64,000 nt of DNA from Nocardioides baculatus. Its GTDB lineage: Bacteria > Actinomycetota > Actinomycetes > Propionibacteriales > Nocardioidaceae. Position numbers and translations under genes: made by a program. Below, piece after piece: positions 43,390 through 52,278 of this stretch. The notes beneath the pieces are model-generated. The model was not told where the DNA came from, ran no database searches, and saw only the letters and a list, made by a program, of their open reading frames with translations. Each line of letters starts with the position of its first letter. The stretch's first letter is position 1. The DNA lies in NCBI RefSeq assembly GCF_016735675.1, contig NZ_JAERSG010000002.1, forward strand, positions 310,001 to 374,000. Direction: 5' to 3'.

Positions 43390-44513
43390 AGGCCGACCCG
43401 CGACCGGATCTCCGCGACGATCTCCGGCAGGACGTCGCAGAAGGCGTCGACGTCGGCGCGGGTGGCGTCGCGCTGGAGGGAGAGCCGGACGTTGCCGTGG
43501 GTCAGCACCCCCATCGCCTCCAGCACGTGGCTCGGGGTGAGCGTCGACGCGGTGCACGCCGAGCCGCTCGCGATGCCGAAGCCGCGGCGGTCGAGCTCGG
43601 TCACGAGCGCCTCCCCGTCGACGTAGAGGCACGAGAACGTCACCAGGTGGGGGAGTCGGCGCACCGGGTCGCCGACGACCTCCACGTCGGGCACCTCCGC
43701 GGCCACCCGACGGCGTACGACGTCCACCAGACCGTGGTGGCGCGCGTTGACCTCCTCGCGCTCGGCGACCACCGCCTGGAGCGCGGCTGCCGCGGCGAGC
43801 ACCGCGGGGATGTTCTCGAAGCCGGTCGAGCGCTCGTCGACCCGGTCGTCGCCGGGGAAGGGGTTGCGCCAGCGCGCCCGGGTGCGGACCAGCAGCACGC
43901 CGACGCCGGCCGGGCCACCCCACTTGTGCGCCGATCCCGCGGCTGCGGCCCAGCCGGACGGCAGCGCGAGCCGGCCCATCGACGCGCAGGCGTCGGTGAA
44001 GAGCGGGACGTCGGGCGGCAGGTCGACCCGCCCGACGGGCTGGACGGTGCCGACCTCGTGGTTGGCGCTCTGGAGCGCGACGACGCCCACCTCGGGCCGC
44101 TCAGCACGGGCGCGCACCTCGGCGGGGTCGACCCGGCCGACGGCGTCGACGGGCACCTCCTCGCCGCGGGCACCCCACTCCACGGCGTGGCGGACGGCCG
44201 AGTGCTCGACAGCAGAGTGGACGACGACGTCGCCCCGGCGGGCGCCGCGCACCAGCCCCAGCAGGCCGAGGTGCGTCGCGTGCGTGCCGCTCGGGGTGAA
44301 GGTCACCTCGTCGGCGCGCACGCCGAGCGCGTCGGCCGTCGCCTCGCGTGCGTTGTCGAGCAGCAGCCGCGCCTCGCGGCCGGGGCGGTGCAGCCGGCGG
44401 GGGTCGGCGTACCCGCGGTCGAGCGCGGCGAGCAGCACCTCGCGGGCCGCCGGGTGGAGCGGCGCGGCGGATGCGCTGTCGAGGTCGCCCTGCGCTGGCA
44501 CGGACCCGGTCAC
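43386..44513 (-). CDS. Cysteine desulfurase, NifS/IscS-like class
   Basis: The 375-residue PLP enzyme removes sulfur from cysteine. GSAHKWGGPAG holds the PLP lysine (Lys197), VEHSAV the stacking histidine (His104), and GIASGSACTAST the catalytic cysteine (Cys321) in a short loop. It is shorter than IscS. With TusA directly coupled, it is a dedicated donor to that carrier. The GTG at 44513 is chosen because homology begins with DLDSASAAPLHP; the longer frame upstream is not family-like. Confidence 0.88.
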   Translation of the reverse strand: MTGSVPAQGDLDSASAAPLHPAAREVLLAALDRGYADPRRLHRPGREARLLLDNAREATADALGVRADEVTFTPSGTHATHLGLLGLVRGARRGDVVVHSAVEHSAVRHAVEWGARGEEVPVDAVGRVDPAEVRARAERPEVGVVALQSANHEVGTVQPVGRVDLPPDVPLFTDACASMGRLALPSGWAAAAGSAHKWGGPAGVGVLLVRTRARWRNPFPGDDRVDERSTGFENIPAVLAAAAALQAVVAEREEVNARHHGLVDVVRRRVAAEVPDVEVVGDPVRRLPHLVTFSCLYVDGEALVTELDRRGFGIASGSACTASTLTPSHVLEAMGVLTHGNVRLSLQRDATRADVDAFCDVLPEIVAEIRSRVGL

Positions 44514-44653
44514 AGGACGAACTGTGCCACTCGCGCGGTCAGCCGTGCCCGGAACGTCCGCCCATCCCACGACACCCCACCCTGCCCCGCACGGCGAGGC
44601 CGGTTGGGGATACTCTCTACGTGTCTGAGAAGGACCGAGAGAGAGGCTCGTCA

Positions 44654-45556
44654 GTGGGTCTGCAAGTCCCCAAGATCTCGGGTGCGCCACGGCGCGTCCT
44701 GAGGGTCGCGCTGCTCGGCGTGACGATGCTGGTGCTGGCCGGTTGCTCCGCAGCCGACGAGCACCAGATCCGCAACCTCGCCATGCCCGACCGCATCACC
44801 GAGCAGGGCCCCTACACCTACGAGCTGTGGAAGTGGGCGTGGGTCGCCGCCATGGTGACCGGCGTCATCGTCTGGGGCCTGATCGCCTATGTGGTGATCA
44901 AGTTCCGTCGTCGCAGCGACGACGAGGTGCCGCGGCAGACGCGCTACAACCTGCCGCTCGAGGTCTTCTACACGATCGCGCCGGTCCTGATGTGCATCGT
45001 GTTCTTCTTCCACACCGTGCGCGTGCAGGACATCCAGACCGAGATCACCACGCCCGACGTCACGGTCGAGGTCACTGGCCAGCAGTGGTCCTGGACCTTC
45101 AACCACGGTGTCGGCGAGGAGAACCCCGACGCCAGCGGTGAGCCGGACGACTACGCCTACGACTCCTACGTCTACACCTCCGGTGACGGCAGCGAGATCC
45201 CGACGCTCGTGCTCCCCGTCGACCAGCGCATCCAGTTCAACCTGCGCTCGCCCGACGTGATCCACAACTTCGGCGTCCCGTCGTTCCTGACCCGCATGGA
45301 CGTCATCCCGGGCCGCATCAACAAGCTCCAGGTGACGCCCACCGTCGAGGGCGACTACCTCGGCAAGTGCTACGAGCTCTGCGGGGTCTACCACTCGCGG
45401 ATGTTGTTCAAGGTCAAGGTCGTCAGCCAGGCCGACTACGAGGACTACCTCACCCAGCTGGCCGACGCCGGCAACACCGCGGAGACCCCGATCATCGGTG
45501 GATCAGACGTGACCACGCAGGCCGGACTCGAGTCCGAGGAAGGGAGCGAGGAGTGA
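44654..45556 (+). CDS. ctaC: Cytochrome aa3 oxidase subunit II
   Basis: CtaC carries the CuA centre that receives electrons for the oxidase. The 300-residue lipoprotein has a signal peptide with lipobox LAGC (Cys31), two membrane helices (about 62-84 and 104-122) and the CuA ligands His204, Cys239, Cys243, His247 and Met250 ([14 protein letters not shown]). GTG 44654 has an AGAGAGG site; a GTG at 44621 lies only 4 bases after a TACTCT box (44611-44616) and is less likely. It is coupled to ctaD by a GTGA overlap. Confidence 0.95.
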   Translation: MGLQVPKISGAPRRVLRVALLGVTMLVLAGCSAADEHQIRNLAMPDRITEQGPYTYELWKWAWVAAMVTGVIVWGLIAYVVIKFRRRSDDEVPRQTRYNLPLEVFYTIAPVLMCIVFFFHTVRVQDIQTEITTPDVTVEVTGQQWSWTFNHGVGEENPDASGEPDDYAYDSYVYTSGDGSEIPTLVLPVDQRIQFNLRSPDVIHNFGVPSFLTRMDVIPGRINKLQVTPTVEGDYLGKCYELCGVYHSRMLFKVKVVSQADYEDYLTQLADAGNTAETPIIGGSDVTTQAGLESEEGSEE

Positions 45557-47316
45557 GCGCCGCATCCGCTGCTGCCGCACCGCAGCGCAAGCCCCTGGGC
45601 GAGCAGGTTGTACGACTGCTCACCACGACCGACCACAAGCTCATCGGCAAGCTCTACCTCGGCACCTCGTTCGCGTGGTTCCTGATCGCCGGCCTGATGG
45701 CGATGCTGATCCGCTCCGAGCTGGCCTACCCCGGCCAGCAGGTCGTGAGCGAACAGCTCTACAACCAGCTCTTCACGATGCACGGCACGATCATGCTGCT
45801 GCTGTTCGCGACGCCGCTGTTCTTCGGCTTCGCCAACGTGATCATGCCGCTGCAGATCGGTGCCCCCGACGTCGCGTTCCCGCGCCTCAACATGTTCAGC
45901 TACTGGCTGTTCCTGTTCGGCGGCCTCATCGCCGGCTCGGGCTTCCTGACGCCGCAGGGTGCCGCCGACTTCGGCTGGTTCGCCTACACGCCGCTCTCCG
46001 ACGCCGTACGCAGTCCGGGGGTCGGCGGCGACCTCTGGATCATGGGCCTCTGGATGGCCGGTCTCGGCTCGATCCTCGGTGGCGTCAACTTCATCACCAC
46101 GATCATCTGCATGCGCGCGCCCGGCATGACGATGTTCCGCATGCCGATCTTCGTCTGGAACACGCTGATCACCAGCATGCTCGTGATCATGGTGTTCCCG
46201 ATCCTCGCGGGCGCCCTGCTCTCGCTGGAGGCCGACCGGATCCTGGGGGCCCACGTCTTCGACCCGTCGCACGGCGGGCCGGTCCTGTGGCAGCACCTCT
46301 TCTGGTTCTTCGGCCACCCCGAGGTCTACATCATCGCGCTGCCGTTCTTCGGGATCATCTCCGAGATCCTGCCGGTCTTCAGCCGCAAGCCGATCTTCGG
46401 CTATGTCGGCCTCGTGGCCGCCACGCTGGGCATCGCGATGCTGTCGGTGGCCGTGTGGGCGCACCACATGTTCGTCACGGGCGCCGTCGACCTGCCGTTC
46501 TTCTCCGGCATGACGTTCCTCATCGCAGTGCCGACAGGGGTGAAGTTCTTCAACTGGATCGGCACGATGTGGGGCGGGTCCCTGTCCTTCGACACCCCGA
46601 TGCTGTGGTCGATCGGGTTCCTGACCACCTTCCTCTTCGGTGGCCTCACCGGCGTCATCCTGGCCAGCCCGCCGCTCGACTTCCACGTGTCCGACTCCTA
46701 CTTCGTGGTCGCGCACTTCCACTACGTGGTCTTCGGCACCGTCGTCTTCGCGATGTTCGCCGGGTTCTACTTCTGGTGGCCCAAGATGACCGGCAAGATG
46801 CTCGACGAGCGTCTCGGCAAGCTCCACTTCTGGATCCTGTTCGTCGGCTTCCACACCACCTTCCTCGTGCAGCACTGGCTCGGTGTCGAGGGCATGCCCC
46901 GTCGCTACGCCGACTACCTGCCCGACGACGGCTTCACCACGCTCAACCAGATCTCCACGGTCGGGGCGTTCCTGCTGGGCGCATCGACGCTGCCGTTCCT
47001 CTACAACGTCTACGTCTCCTCCAAGGGGCCGAAGGTCGAGGTCGACGACCCGTGGGGCTGGGGCCGCTCGCTCGAGTGGGCCACCAGCAGCCCGCCGCCG
47101 CGGCACAACTTCCACACCTTGCCGCGGATCCGCTCGGAGTCCCCGGCCTTCGACCTGCACCACCCGGAGATCGCGCTCATGGAGCTCCAGGAGAACGATT
47201 CGATGCGCGACGAGGACACTCCCACGGACGCGCCCGACGTGGAGGGCCGCGAGCAGATGCTCCGTGACCGGGTCGACGGCGACGACATCACCGAGACGAA
47301 GGGTGACCTCCGATGA
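45553..47316 (+). CDS. ctaD: Cytochrome aa3 oxidase subunit I
   Basis: CtaD holds haem a and the haem a3-CuB centre where oxygen is reduced and protons are pumped. The 587-residue protein has about 12 membrane helices. TMHGTIMLL holds a haem a ligand (His77), [10 protein letters not shown] the CuB histidine and its linked tyrosine, WAHHMF the further CuB histidines, and AHFHYVVFG the haem ligands. The acidic C-terminal tail is about 70 residues. GTG overlaps the ctaC stop. Confidence 0.96.
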   Translation: MSAASAAAAPQRKPLGEQVVRLLTTTDHKLIGKLYLGTSFAWFLIAGLMAMLIRSELAYPGQQVVSEQLYNQLFTMHGTIMLLLFATPLFFGFANVIMPLQIGAPDVAFPRLNMFSYWLFLFGGLIAGSGFLTPQGAADFGWFAYTPLSDAVRSPGVGGDLWIMGLWMAGLGSILGGVNFITTIICMRAPGMTMFRMPIFVWNTLITSMLVIMVFPILAGALLSLEADRILGAHVFDPSHGGPVLWQHLFWFFGHPEVYIIALPFFGIISEILPVFSRKPIFGYVGLVAATLGIAMLSVAVWAHHMFVTGAVDLPFFSGMTFLIAVPTGVKFFNWIGTMWGGSLSFDTPMLWSIGFLTTFLFGGLTGVILASPPLDFHVSDSYFVVAHFHYVVFGTVVFAMFAGFYFWWPKMTGKMLDERLGKLHFWILFVGFHTTFLVQHWLGVEGMPRRYADYLPDDGFTTLNQISTVGAFLLGASTLPFLYNVYVSSKGPKVEVDDPWGWGRSLEWATSSPPPRHNFHTLPRIRSESPAFDLHHPEIALMELQENDSMRDEDTPTDAPDVEGREQMLRDRVDGDDITETKGDLR

Positions 47317-47711
47317 AGGCTGAGTCCTGGGTCTTCGGGATCACTGCGCTGTTCGTGGCGGTCGTCGCACCGGCCTACTGGTTCCTCACCGAGGACCCGA
47401 CCGGCACCTCCGCCCTGGTGATGACCGCGCTGCTCTTCGGCATGGTCACCCTCTACCTCGGCTTCCACGCCTCGCGCATGGACCCGCGGCCGGAGGACCG
47501 CAAGGAGGGCGAGATCGCCGACGGTGCCGGTGAGCTGGGCTTCTTCCCGCCCTACTCCTGGTGGCCGCTGTGGTGTGCGCTCGCGCTCGGCGTGATCGTC
47601 TACGGCACGGCGCTCGCCGCGTGGTGGCTGGTGTTCATCGGCTTCACGGTCGGGGCGATCGTCCTCTGCGGGTTCATCTTCGAGTACTACCGCGGTGAGC
47701 ACGCTCACTGA
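47313..47711 (+). CDS. ctaF: Cytochrome aa3 oxidase subunit IV
   Basis: The 132-residue protein has four hydrophobic segments and matches the actinobacterial small subunit of the aa3 oxidase ([20 protein letters not shown] at the start, [19 protein letters not shown] in the middle). It is coupled to ctaD by an ATGA overlap and ends the ctaCDF operon, followed by a terminator. Confidence 0.92.
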   Translation: MKAESWVFGITALFVAVVAPAYWFLTEDPTGTSALVMTALLFGMVTLYLGFHASRMDPRPEDRKEGEIADGAGELGFFPPYSWWPLWCALALGVIVYGTALAAWWLVFIGFTVGAIVLCGFIFEYYRGEHAH

Positions 47712-47725
47712 TCGCGCCTTTTAGA

Positions 47726-47763
47726 GAAGAGCCCGTCCGCGACGTACGCTGGACGGGTTCTTC
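47726..47763 (+). terminator. Terminator of ctaCDF
   Basis: A 13-bp stem with one G-T pair joins 47726-47738 to 47751-47763 around a 12-nt loop. Confidence 0.65.
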
Positions 47764-47798
47764 CGATTTCGGGTCGTCATCACTGGGGGGTATGCCGT

Positions 47799-49022
47799 AT
47801 GCGCACTCGCGCGTCCGCTCACCTGCGCTCCGCGCGCCGTCGTACGACACTCGCTGCCGCGGTGCTGGCACTCGCCGGCAGCCTCGCGGCGTGCACGTCG
47901 AGCAGCACCGAGGGCCCGAGCAGGTCGGACGGGCCGGCAGGCACCTCGGGGTCCGCGTCGGCGAAGCCTGACCCGGTGCGCCTCTCGACGAGCTTCACCG
48001 ACGCCGCGGCGGTCACGCTCGACCACCCGCTGACGGTCGGCGCCGACGGCGGCACCCTCGACACCGTCGAGGTGACGTCGGCCGCGGGCGCCGTGGCCGG
48101 TGAGGTCGCGGACGGTACCTGGACCTCGTCGGACCGGCTCGAGCCCGGCACCGACTACACCATCACCGCGTCGACCATCCGCAGCGACGGTCGCACCGTC
48201 GAGCGCACGCGCAGCTTCCACACCGTGGACCTGACGCTGGACGAGCAGACCTTCGCCTCGATCGCGCCGCTCGACGGCGAGACCGTCGGCGTCGGAATGC
48301 CGGTGATCGTGACCTTCGACCTGCCGGTCACCGACAAGGCGCTCTTCGAGAAGCACATGCACGTGACGAGCACGCCGGCGCAGCGCGGCTCGTGGTACTG
48401 GATGAGCGACCAGGAGGCGCACTACCGCCCGGCGTCGTACTGGAAGGCGGGCACCGACGTGTCGGTCGACCTCGACCTCAACAGCCTGCCGGCGGGCAAC
48501 GGGATCTACGGCCAGGAGTCGCGCACGATCGATTTCCAGATCGGTGACGCCCACGTCTACAAGGTCAACGCGCAGACGCACCAGATGCAGGTCTTCTCCA
48601 ACGGCAAGCTGCTGCGCACCCTCCCGATCACGACCGGCAAGCCCGGCTTCACCACCCGCTCCGGCACCAAGGTGATCATCGAGAAGTTCGACGAGAAGCG
48701 GATGAACTCCGAGACCGTCGGCATCAACCGCAACAACCCCGAGGCCTACGACATCGACGACGTCCAGTGGGCGATGCGCGTCACCTTCTCCGGCGAGTTC
48801 ATCCACGCCGCCCCGTGGTCGGTCGGCTCCCAGGGCTACGCCAACGTGTCCCACGGCTGCACCGGCATGTCGACCGCCGACGCCGGCTGGCTCTACGCCA
48901 TGAGCCGCCGCGGCGACGTCGTCGAGTACACCGGCACCGAGCGCCAGATGACCCTCCAGAACGGTTACGGCGACTGGAACCTCTCGTACCCCGACTGGAA
49001 GACCGGCTCGGCCCTCTCCTGA
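47799..49022 (+). CDS. L,D-transpeptidase lipoprotein
   Basis: The enzyme makes 3-3 cross-links in peptidoglycan. The 407-residue protein has a lipoprotein signal peptide ending in LAAC (Cys32), a Ser/Gly linker, Ig-like domains at about 60-250 and a YkuD catalytic domain with VSHGCTGMS (His352, Cys354). This domain order is that of mycobacterial LdtMt-type enzymes. A GGGGGG stretch precedes the ATG. It lies between ctaF and the repeat region, in the place where the qcr operon is usually nearer. Confidence 0.9.
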   Translation: MRTRASAHLRSARRRTTLAAAVLALAGSLAACTSSSTEGPSRSDGPAGTSGSASAKPDPVRLSTSFTDAAAVTLDHPLTVGADGGTLDTVEVTSAAGAVAGEVADGTWTSSDRLEPGTDYTITASTIRSDGRTVERTRSFHTVDLTLDEQTFASIAPLDGETVGVGMPVIVTFDLPVTDKALFEKHMHVTSTPAQRGSWYWMSDQEAHYRPASYWKAGTDVSVDLDLNSLPAGNGIYGQESRTIDFQIGDAHVYKVNAQTHQMQVFSNGKLLRTLPITTGKPGFTTRSGTKVIIEKFDEKRMNSETVGINRNNPEAYDIDDVQWAMRVTFSGEFIHAAPWSVGSQGYANVSHGCTGMSTADAGWLYAMSRRGDVVEYTGTERQMTLQNGYGDWNLSYPDWKTGSALS

Positions 49023-49039
49023 GCGCCCCGTGCCGCCAT

Positions 49040-49188
49040 GGGTGGCGGCATACGACACAGGGCGCCGGCGTGGGTGGCGGCGTACGACATCGACTGTGAC
49101 GTGGGTGGCGGCGTACGACATCGGAACGAGCCGTTTCGATGTCATCTGCCGCCACCCCGCCGCTACGAGATGTCGGGAGCCGCCACTC
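49040..49188. repeat. Five-copy 19-bp repeat array, left of the nuclease-like gene (family C)
   Basis: Three direct copies of GGGTGGCGGCGTACGACAT or close variants lie at 49040-49058, 49072-49090 and 49103-49121. Two inverted, more diverged copies lie at 49139-49157 and 49170-49188. Steps are 32, 31, then 31 bp between the inverted pair, and the centre gap is 17 bp. Both pairs can fold with a symmetric 12x12 internal loop. Both strands read as short frames (WVAAYDI or MSYAATH), but these look incidental. Confidence 0.8.
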
Positions 49189-49252
49189 AAGGACTGCGCC
49201 CGAACCCGTCCACAGGACGTACGTCAGGTAGCTCGTCCACAGCCTGACGCTC

Positions 49253-50272
49253 ATGCGGTCGCAGCGTGCGTGTCGGGAGTACGACCGTCGGCGGGTGAAC
49301 CTTCACGCGATTCCTGGACCCCGCGCTGTCCGCGGCCACCCGCGACTCACGGCGTACGTCCGCGAGTCCCAGGCCGTGCACCGTCGCGCCGACCTGGGTG
49401 ACGACCGCGTCGCCTCACTGCATGCCTGGCAGCTGCTCATGCCGGGCGAGGGCTGCTTCACCGCGCTGACCAGCGCGGAGGTCCGCGGCTGGTGGCTGCC
49501 TCCGCTTCCGGCTGACCTTCCGGTCTTCATGGCGATGGGGCTCGACGACCCTCGGCCCATGCGCGCGGGGGTGCGGACGAGTCGGCACACCCGAGTCATC
49601 TCGTGCGAGGAGATCGACGGACTGCGCGTCGCTTCCGGTCCGGAGACGTTGCTCGCGTGCGCCAGATGGTTGTGCCTGATCGACATGGTGGTTCTCCTCG
49701 ACGGGGTGCTGCACACGGGAGCGTGCAGCGAGTCCGACATCAGGGCCGTGCTCGGCGTCAAGAGACCTGGATCCAAGGCCCTGCAGCGCGCGCTCGCATT
49801 CGCCGACGGCCGGTCGGAGTCACCGTTCGAAACCTTGACCCGCCTGCTGCACGTGCTCTGCGGCATCGACGTCGAGCCGCAGTACGTGATCCGTGACACG
49901 AGTGGCGCCCGCGTGGCACGGGTGGACCTGCTCATCGTCGGGACCAACGAGGCTCCCGAGTACGACGGCGACGAGCACGACAAGGCACCGCGAAGAGTGG
50001 TGGACCGACGACGGGATCGGGCCCTCGACGCGGCCGGCTTCGTGCGGCGCGGGTACACCTCAGGAGACATCCTTCGCCGCGCCGTGACCGTGCTCCAGGA
50101 CGCAGATCGGTCGCTCGGTCGTCCGCACGATCCCACCCGGATCCGGGCATGGCACGACCAGCTCCGTCAGTCTCTCTTCACGCCGTCCGGTACGCGCGCT
50201 GTCCTGGCCCGCACCACCCCGACGATCGCGCCGCGAGCACGCAACGAGGCGGGTTCCGGCGACGCCGCCTGA
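49253..50272 (+). CDS. Nuclease-like protein with a possible PD-(D/E)XK / DUF559 C-terminal fold
   Basis: The 339-residue protein resembles a large actinobacterial family of unknown function. The N-terminal half (SLHAWQLLMPGEGCFTALTSAEVRGW in two parts) is like AbiEi-type proteins. The C-terminal half has an ordered set of acidic residues, SPFETLTRLL, ARVDLLIVG and PEYDGDEHDK, followed by DRRRDRALDAAGF, like very-short-patch-repair-type nucleases. Activity is inferred. The start is unsure: ATG 49253 or GTG 49295. It is flanked on both sides by family C arrays, and its codon use is less extreme than its neighbours, which suggests transfer. Confidence 0.65.
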   Translation: MRSQRACREYDRRRVNLHAIPGPRAVRGHPRLTAYVRESQAVHRRADLGDDRVASLHAWQLLMPGEGCFTALTSAEVRGWWLPPLPADLPVFMAMGLDDPRPMRAGVRTSRHTRVISCEEIDGLRVASGPETLLACARWLCLIDMVVLLDGVLHTGACSESDIRAVLGVKRPGSKALQRALAFADGRSESPFETLTRLLHVLCGIDVEPQYVIRDTSGARVARVDLLIVGTNEAPEYDGDEHDKAPRRVVDRRRDRALDAAGFVRRGYTSGDILRRAVTVLQDADRSLGRPHDPTRIRAWHDQLRQSLFTPSGTRAVLARTTPTIAPRARNEAGSGDAA

Positions 50273-50290
50273 GCGGTGGCTTCTCCGTGT

Positions 50291-50440
50291 GGGTGGCGGC
50301 AGAACGTCACGCTTCGGTCGCCTGGGTGGCGGCACACGACATGGCAGGGCGCCGCCAGGGTGTCGTACGCCGCCACCCAGCGGCGGAGGGATGTCGTACG
50401 CCGCCACCCAGCGGCGGAGGGATGTCGTGTGCCGCCACCC
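50291..50440. repeat. Five-copy 19-bp repeat array, right of the nuclease-like gene (family C)
   Basis: Two direct copies lie at 50291-50309 and 50324-50342, and three inverted copies (ATGTCGTACGCCGCCACCC or variants) at 50360-50378, 50391-50409 and 50422-50440. The inverted copies step by exactly 31 bp and share the linker AGCGGCGGAGGG in two gaps. The centre gap is 17 bp, as in the left array. The left array is 3+2 and this one 2+3. Confidence 0.8.
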
Positions 50441-50470
50441 GGAGGACAGGCTGGGGGAGGGGAGCGAACG

Positions 50471-50508
50471 ACGAAGGGCCCGCCGGATCAAACCGGCGGG
50501 CCCTTCGT
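50471..50508. terminator. Terminator of the qcr operon
   Basis: A perfect 16-bp stem (50471-50486 with 50493-50508) with a 6-nt loop lies 15 bases after the qcrB stop on the minus strand. Confidence 0.8.
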
Positions 50509-50523
50509 GTCGTGCTGGGCGAC

Positions 50524-52278
50524 TCAGTGGTCGCGGAGCGGCACCTCGTCGGTGTCGCGGAGGCGGTGGTCGTCGAACTGGTGACCGTCGACCGGGTGGT
50601 CGAGCCCGGACTGGAGCTCCGCCTCGTGCTCGGCGTGGTGGTGCGCCTCCTCGAGCTCGGCCCTGGTGGGCTTCTGCACGTTGTGCTGGTACATCCACGA
50701 CGAGAGCCTCGCGCGCAGCTTCTCCGAGCGGGAGTTGGGCGCGGCCACGCCGGCGGCGTCGGTGTCGCCGTCGACCGAGTAGATCTCGTCGCGGTCGCGA
50801 GCCGTGAGCGTGTAGGCGCTCGTGCCGCTGATCGGCAGGTGCCGCTCGGCGTACTGGCCCTCGACCGAGCGGGTGATGATGCCCGTCTCGTAGCCGTGGA
50901 GCAGCTTCTCGTTGTCGTGGCGCTGCAGCGAGATGCACCAACGTCGGGTGATCCAGAACGCGATCACCGGGCCGATGAAGATCGCACCGCGCATGAAGTA
51001 CGTGATCTGGTTGATGCTGGCGTGCAGCTTGATCGCGATGATGTCGTTGCCGCCGGCCGCCCAGGCGAGCCCGTAGAACGTCATCAGGGCCACCATGACC
51101 GCGGTGCGCGTCGGCGCGTTGCGCGGGCGCTGGAGCAGGTGGTGGTCGCGCTTGTCGCCGGTGATCCAGCCCTCCAGGAAGGGCAGGACGATCAGGACGG
51201 TGAGCATGAGCGGCGGCACGAGGAGGATCGGGATCAGCACGTTCCACGAGATCGTGTAGCCGAAGATCACCGACTCCATGTGGCTGGGCATGATGCGCAG
51301 CAGTCCGTCGGGCCAGCCCATGTACCAGTCGGGCTGCGAGCCCGCCGTCACCTTGGTCGGGTCGTAGGGACCGAACTTCCAGACCGGGTTGATCGACAGC
51401 AGGCCGCCCATGAGGGCGATGACGCCGAAGACCATGAAGAAGAAGCCACCGGCCTTCGCGGCGTAGACCGGGAGCATCGGGAAGCCGACGACGTTCTGCT
51501 CGGTGCGGCCGGGGCCGGGCCACTGCGTGTGCTTGTGGTAGACGAGCAGCAGCATGTGGGCGGCGATCAGGGCCAGCAGGATGCCCGGGATGAGCAGCAC
51601 GTGGACGATGTAGAGCCGCGGGATGATCGACTCGCCCGGGAACTCACCGCCGAAGAGCAGGAACGACATGTACGTCCCGGCGACCGGCGTGGCCTTCAGG
51701 AAGCCGTCCGCGGCGCGGACGCCGGTGCCGGACAGCAGGTCGTCGGGGAGCGAGTAGCCGGTGAAGCCCTCGAGCGTGCCGAGGAGCAGCAGGATGCAGC
51801 CGATGACCCAGTTGAGCTCGCGCGGCTTGCGGTAGGCGCCGGTGAAGGCGACGCGCAGCAGGTGCACCATCATCGAGGCGATGAAGATCATCGCCGCCCA
51901 GTGGTGCATCTGGCGCATGAGCAGGCCGCCACGCACGTCGAAGGAGATGTGCAGCGTCGAGGCCATCGACTCCGACATGCCGATGCCCCGGAGCTGGTCG
52001 TAGGAGCCCTCGTAGGTCACGTGGCCCATGGACGGGTTGAACCAGAGCGTGAGGAAGACGCCGGTGAGGAGCAGCACGACGAAGCTCCACAGCGCAATCT
52101 CACCGAGCATGAACGACCAGTGGTCGGGGAAGACCTTGCGCAGGTTCTTCTTCATCGCCGTGGCCAGGCCCAGGCGGTCGTCGGCCCAGGAGGCCAGGGA
52201 CCCGGCGGGGCCGGGCTTCGATGCGGTTGCGGCGTCCGTGCGGTTGCTCGTCGCGACCTTGCTGGTGTCGACGCTCAC
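50524..52278 (-). CDS. qcrB: Cytochrome bc1 complex cytochrome b subunit
   Basis: QcrB binds two b haems and oxidises menaquinol in the bcc complex. The 584-residue protein has an N-terminal cytochrome b core with haem histidine motifs in LHISFDVRGG and RQMHHWAAM, GYSLPDDLLSG, and the quinol-site block near WPGPGR. A long C-terminal extension of about 130 residues is rich in charged residues, as in other actinobacteria. It starts with GTG overlapping the qcrA stop by 4 bp and ends the qcrCAB operon. Confidence 0.95.
   Translation of the reverse strand: MSVDTSKVATSNRTDAATASKPGPAGSLASWADDRLGLATAMKKNLRKVFPDHWSFMLGEIALWSFVVLLLTGVFLTLWFNPSMGHVTYEGSYDQLRGIGMSESMASTLHISFDVRGGLLMRQMHHWAAMIFIASMMVHLLRVAFTGAYRKPRELNWVIGCILLLLGTLEGFTGYSLPDDLLSGTGVRAADGFLKATPVAGTYMSFLLFGGEFPGESIIPRLYIVHVLLIPGILLALIAAHMLLLVYHKHTQWPGPGRTEQNVVGFPMLPVYAAKAGGFFFMVFGVIALMGGLLSINPVWKFGPYDPTKVTAGSQPDWYMGWPDGLLRIMPSHMESVIFGYTISWNVLIPILLVPPLMLTVLIVLPFLEGWITGDKRDHHLLQRPRNAPTRTAVMVALMTFYGLAWAAGGNDIIAIKLHASINQITYFMRGAIFIGPVIAFWITRRWCISLQRHDNEKLLHGYETGIITRSVEGQYAERHLPISGTSAYTLTARDRDEIYSVDGDTDAAGVAAPNSRSEKLRARLSSWMYQHNVQKPTRAELEEAHHHAEHEAELQSGLDHPVDGHQFDDHRLRDTDEVPLRDH

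Noticed and set aside
49040..49188. Small peptides encoded by the family C repeats (WVAAYDI or MSYAATH frames)
   Set aside because: The frames exist on both strands, lack ribosome binding sites and are broken between copies.
49040..50440. CRISPR array at the 31-bp-spaced repeats
   Set aside because: Spacers are only 12-14 bp, copies are in both orientations, linkers repeat, and no cas gene is near.
47712..50523. Genomic island with integrase between ctaF and qcrB
   Set aside because: No integrase, transposase or tRNA attachment site is seen; only repeats and a nuclease-like gene are present.
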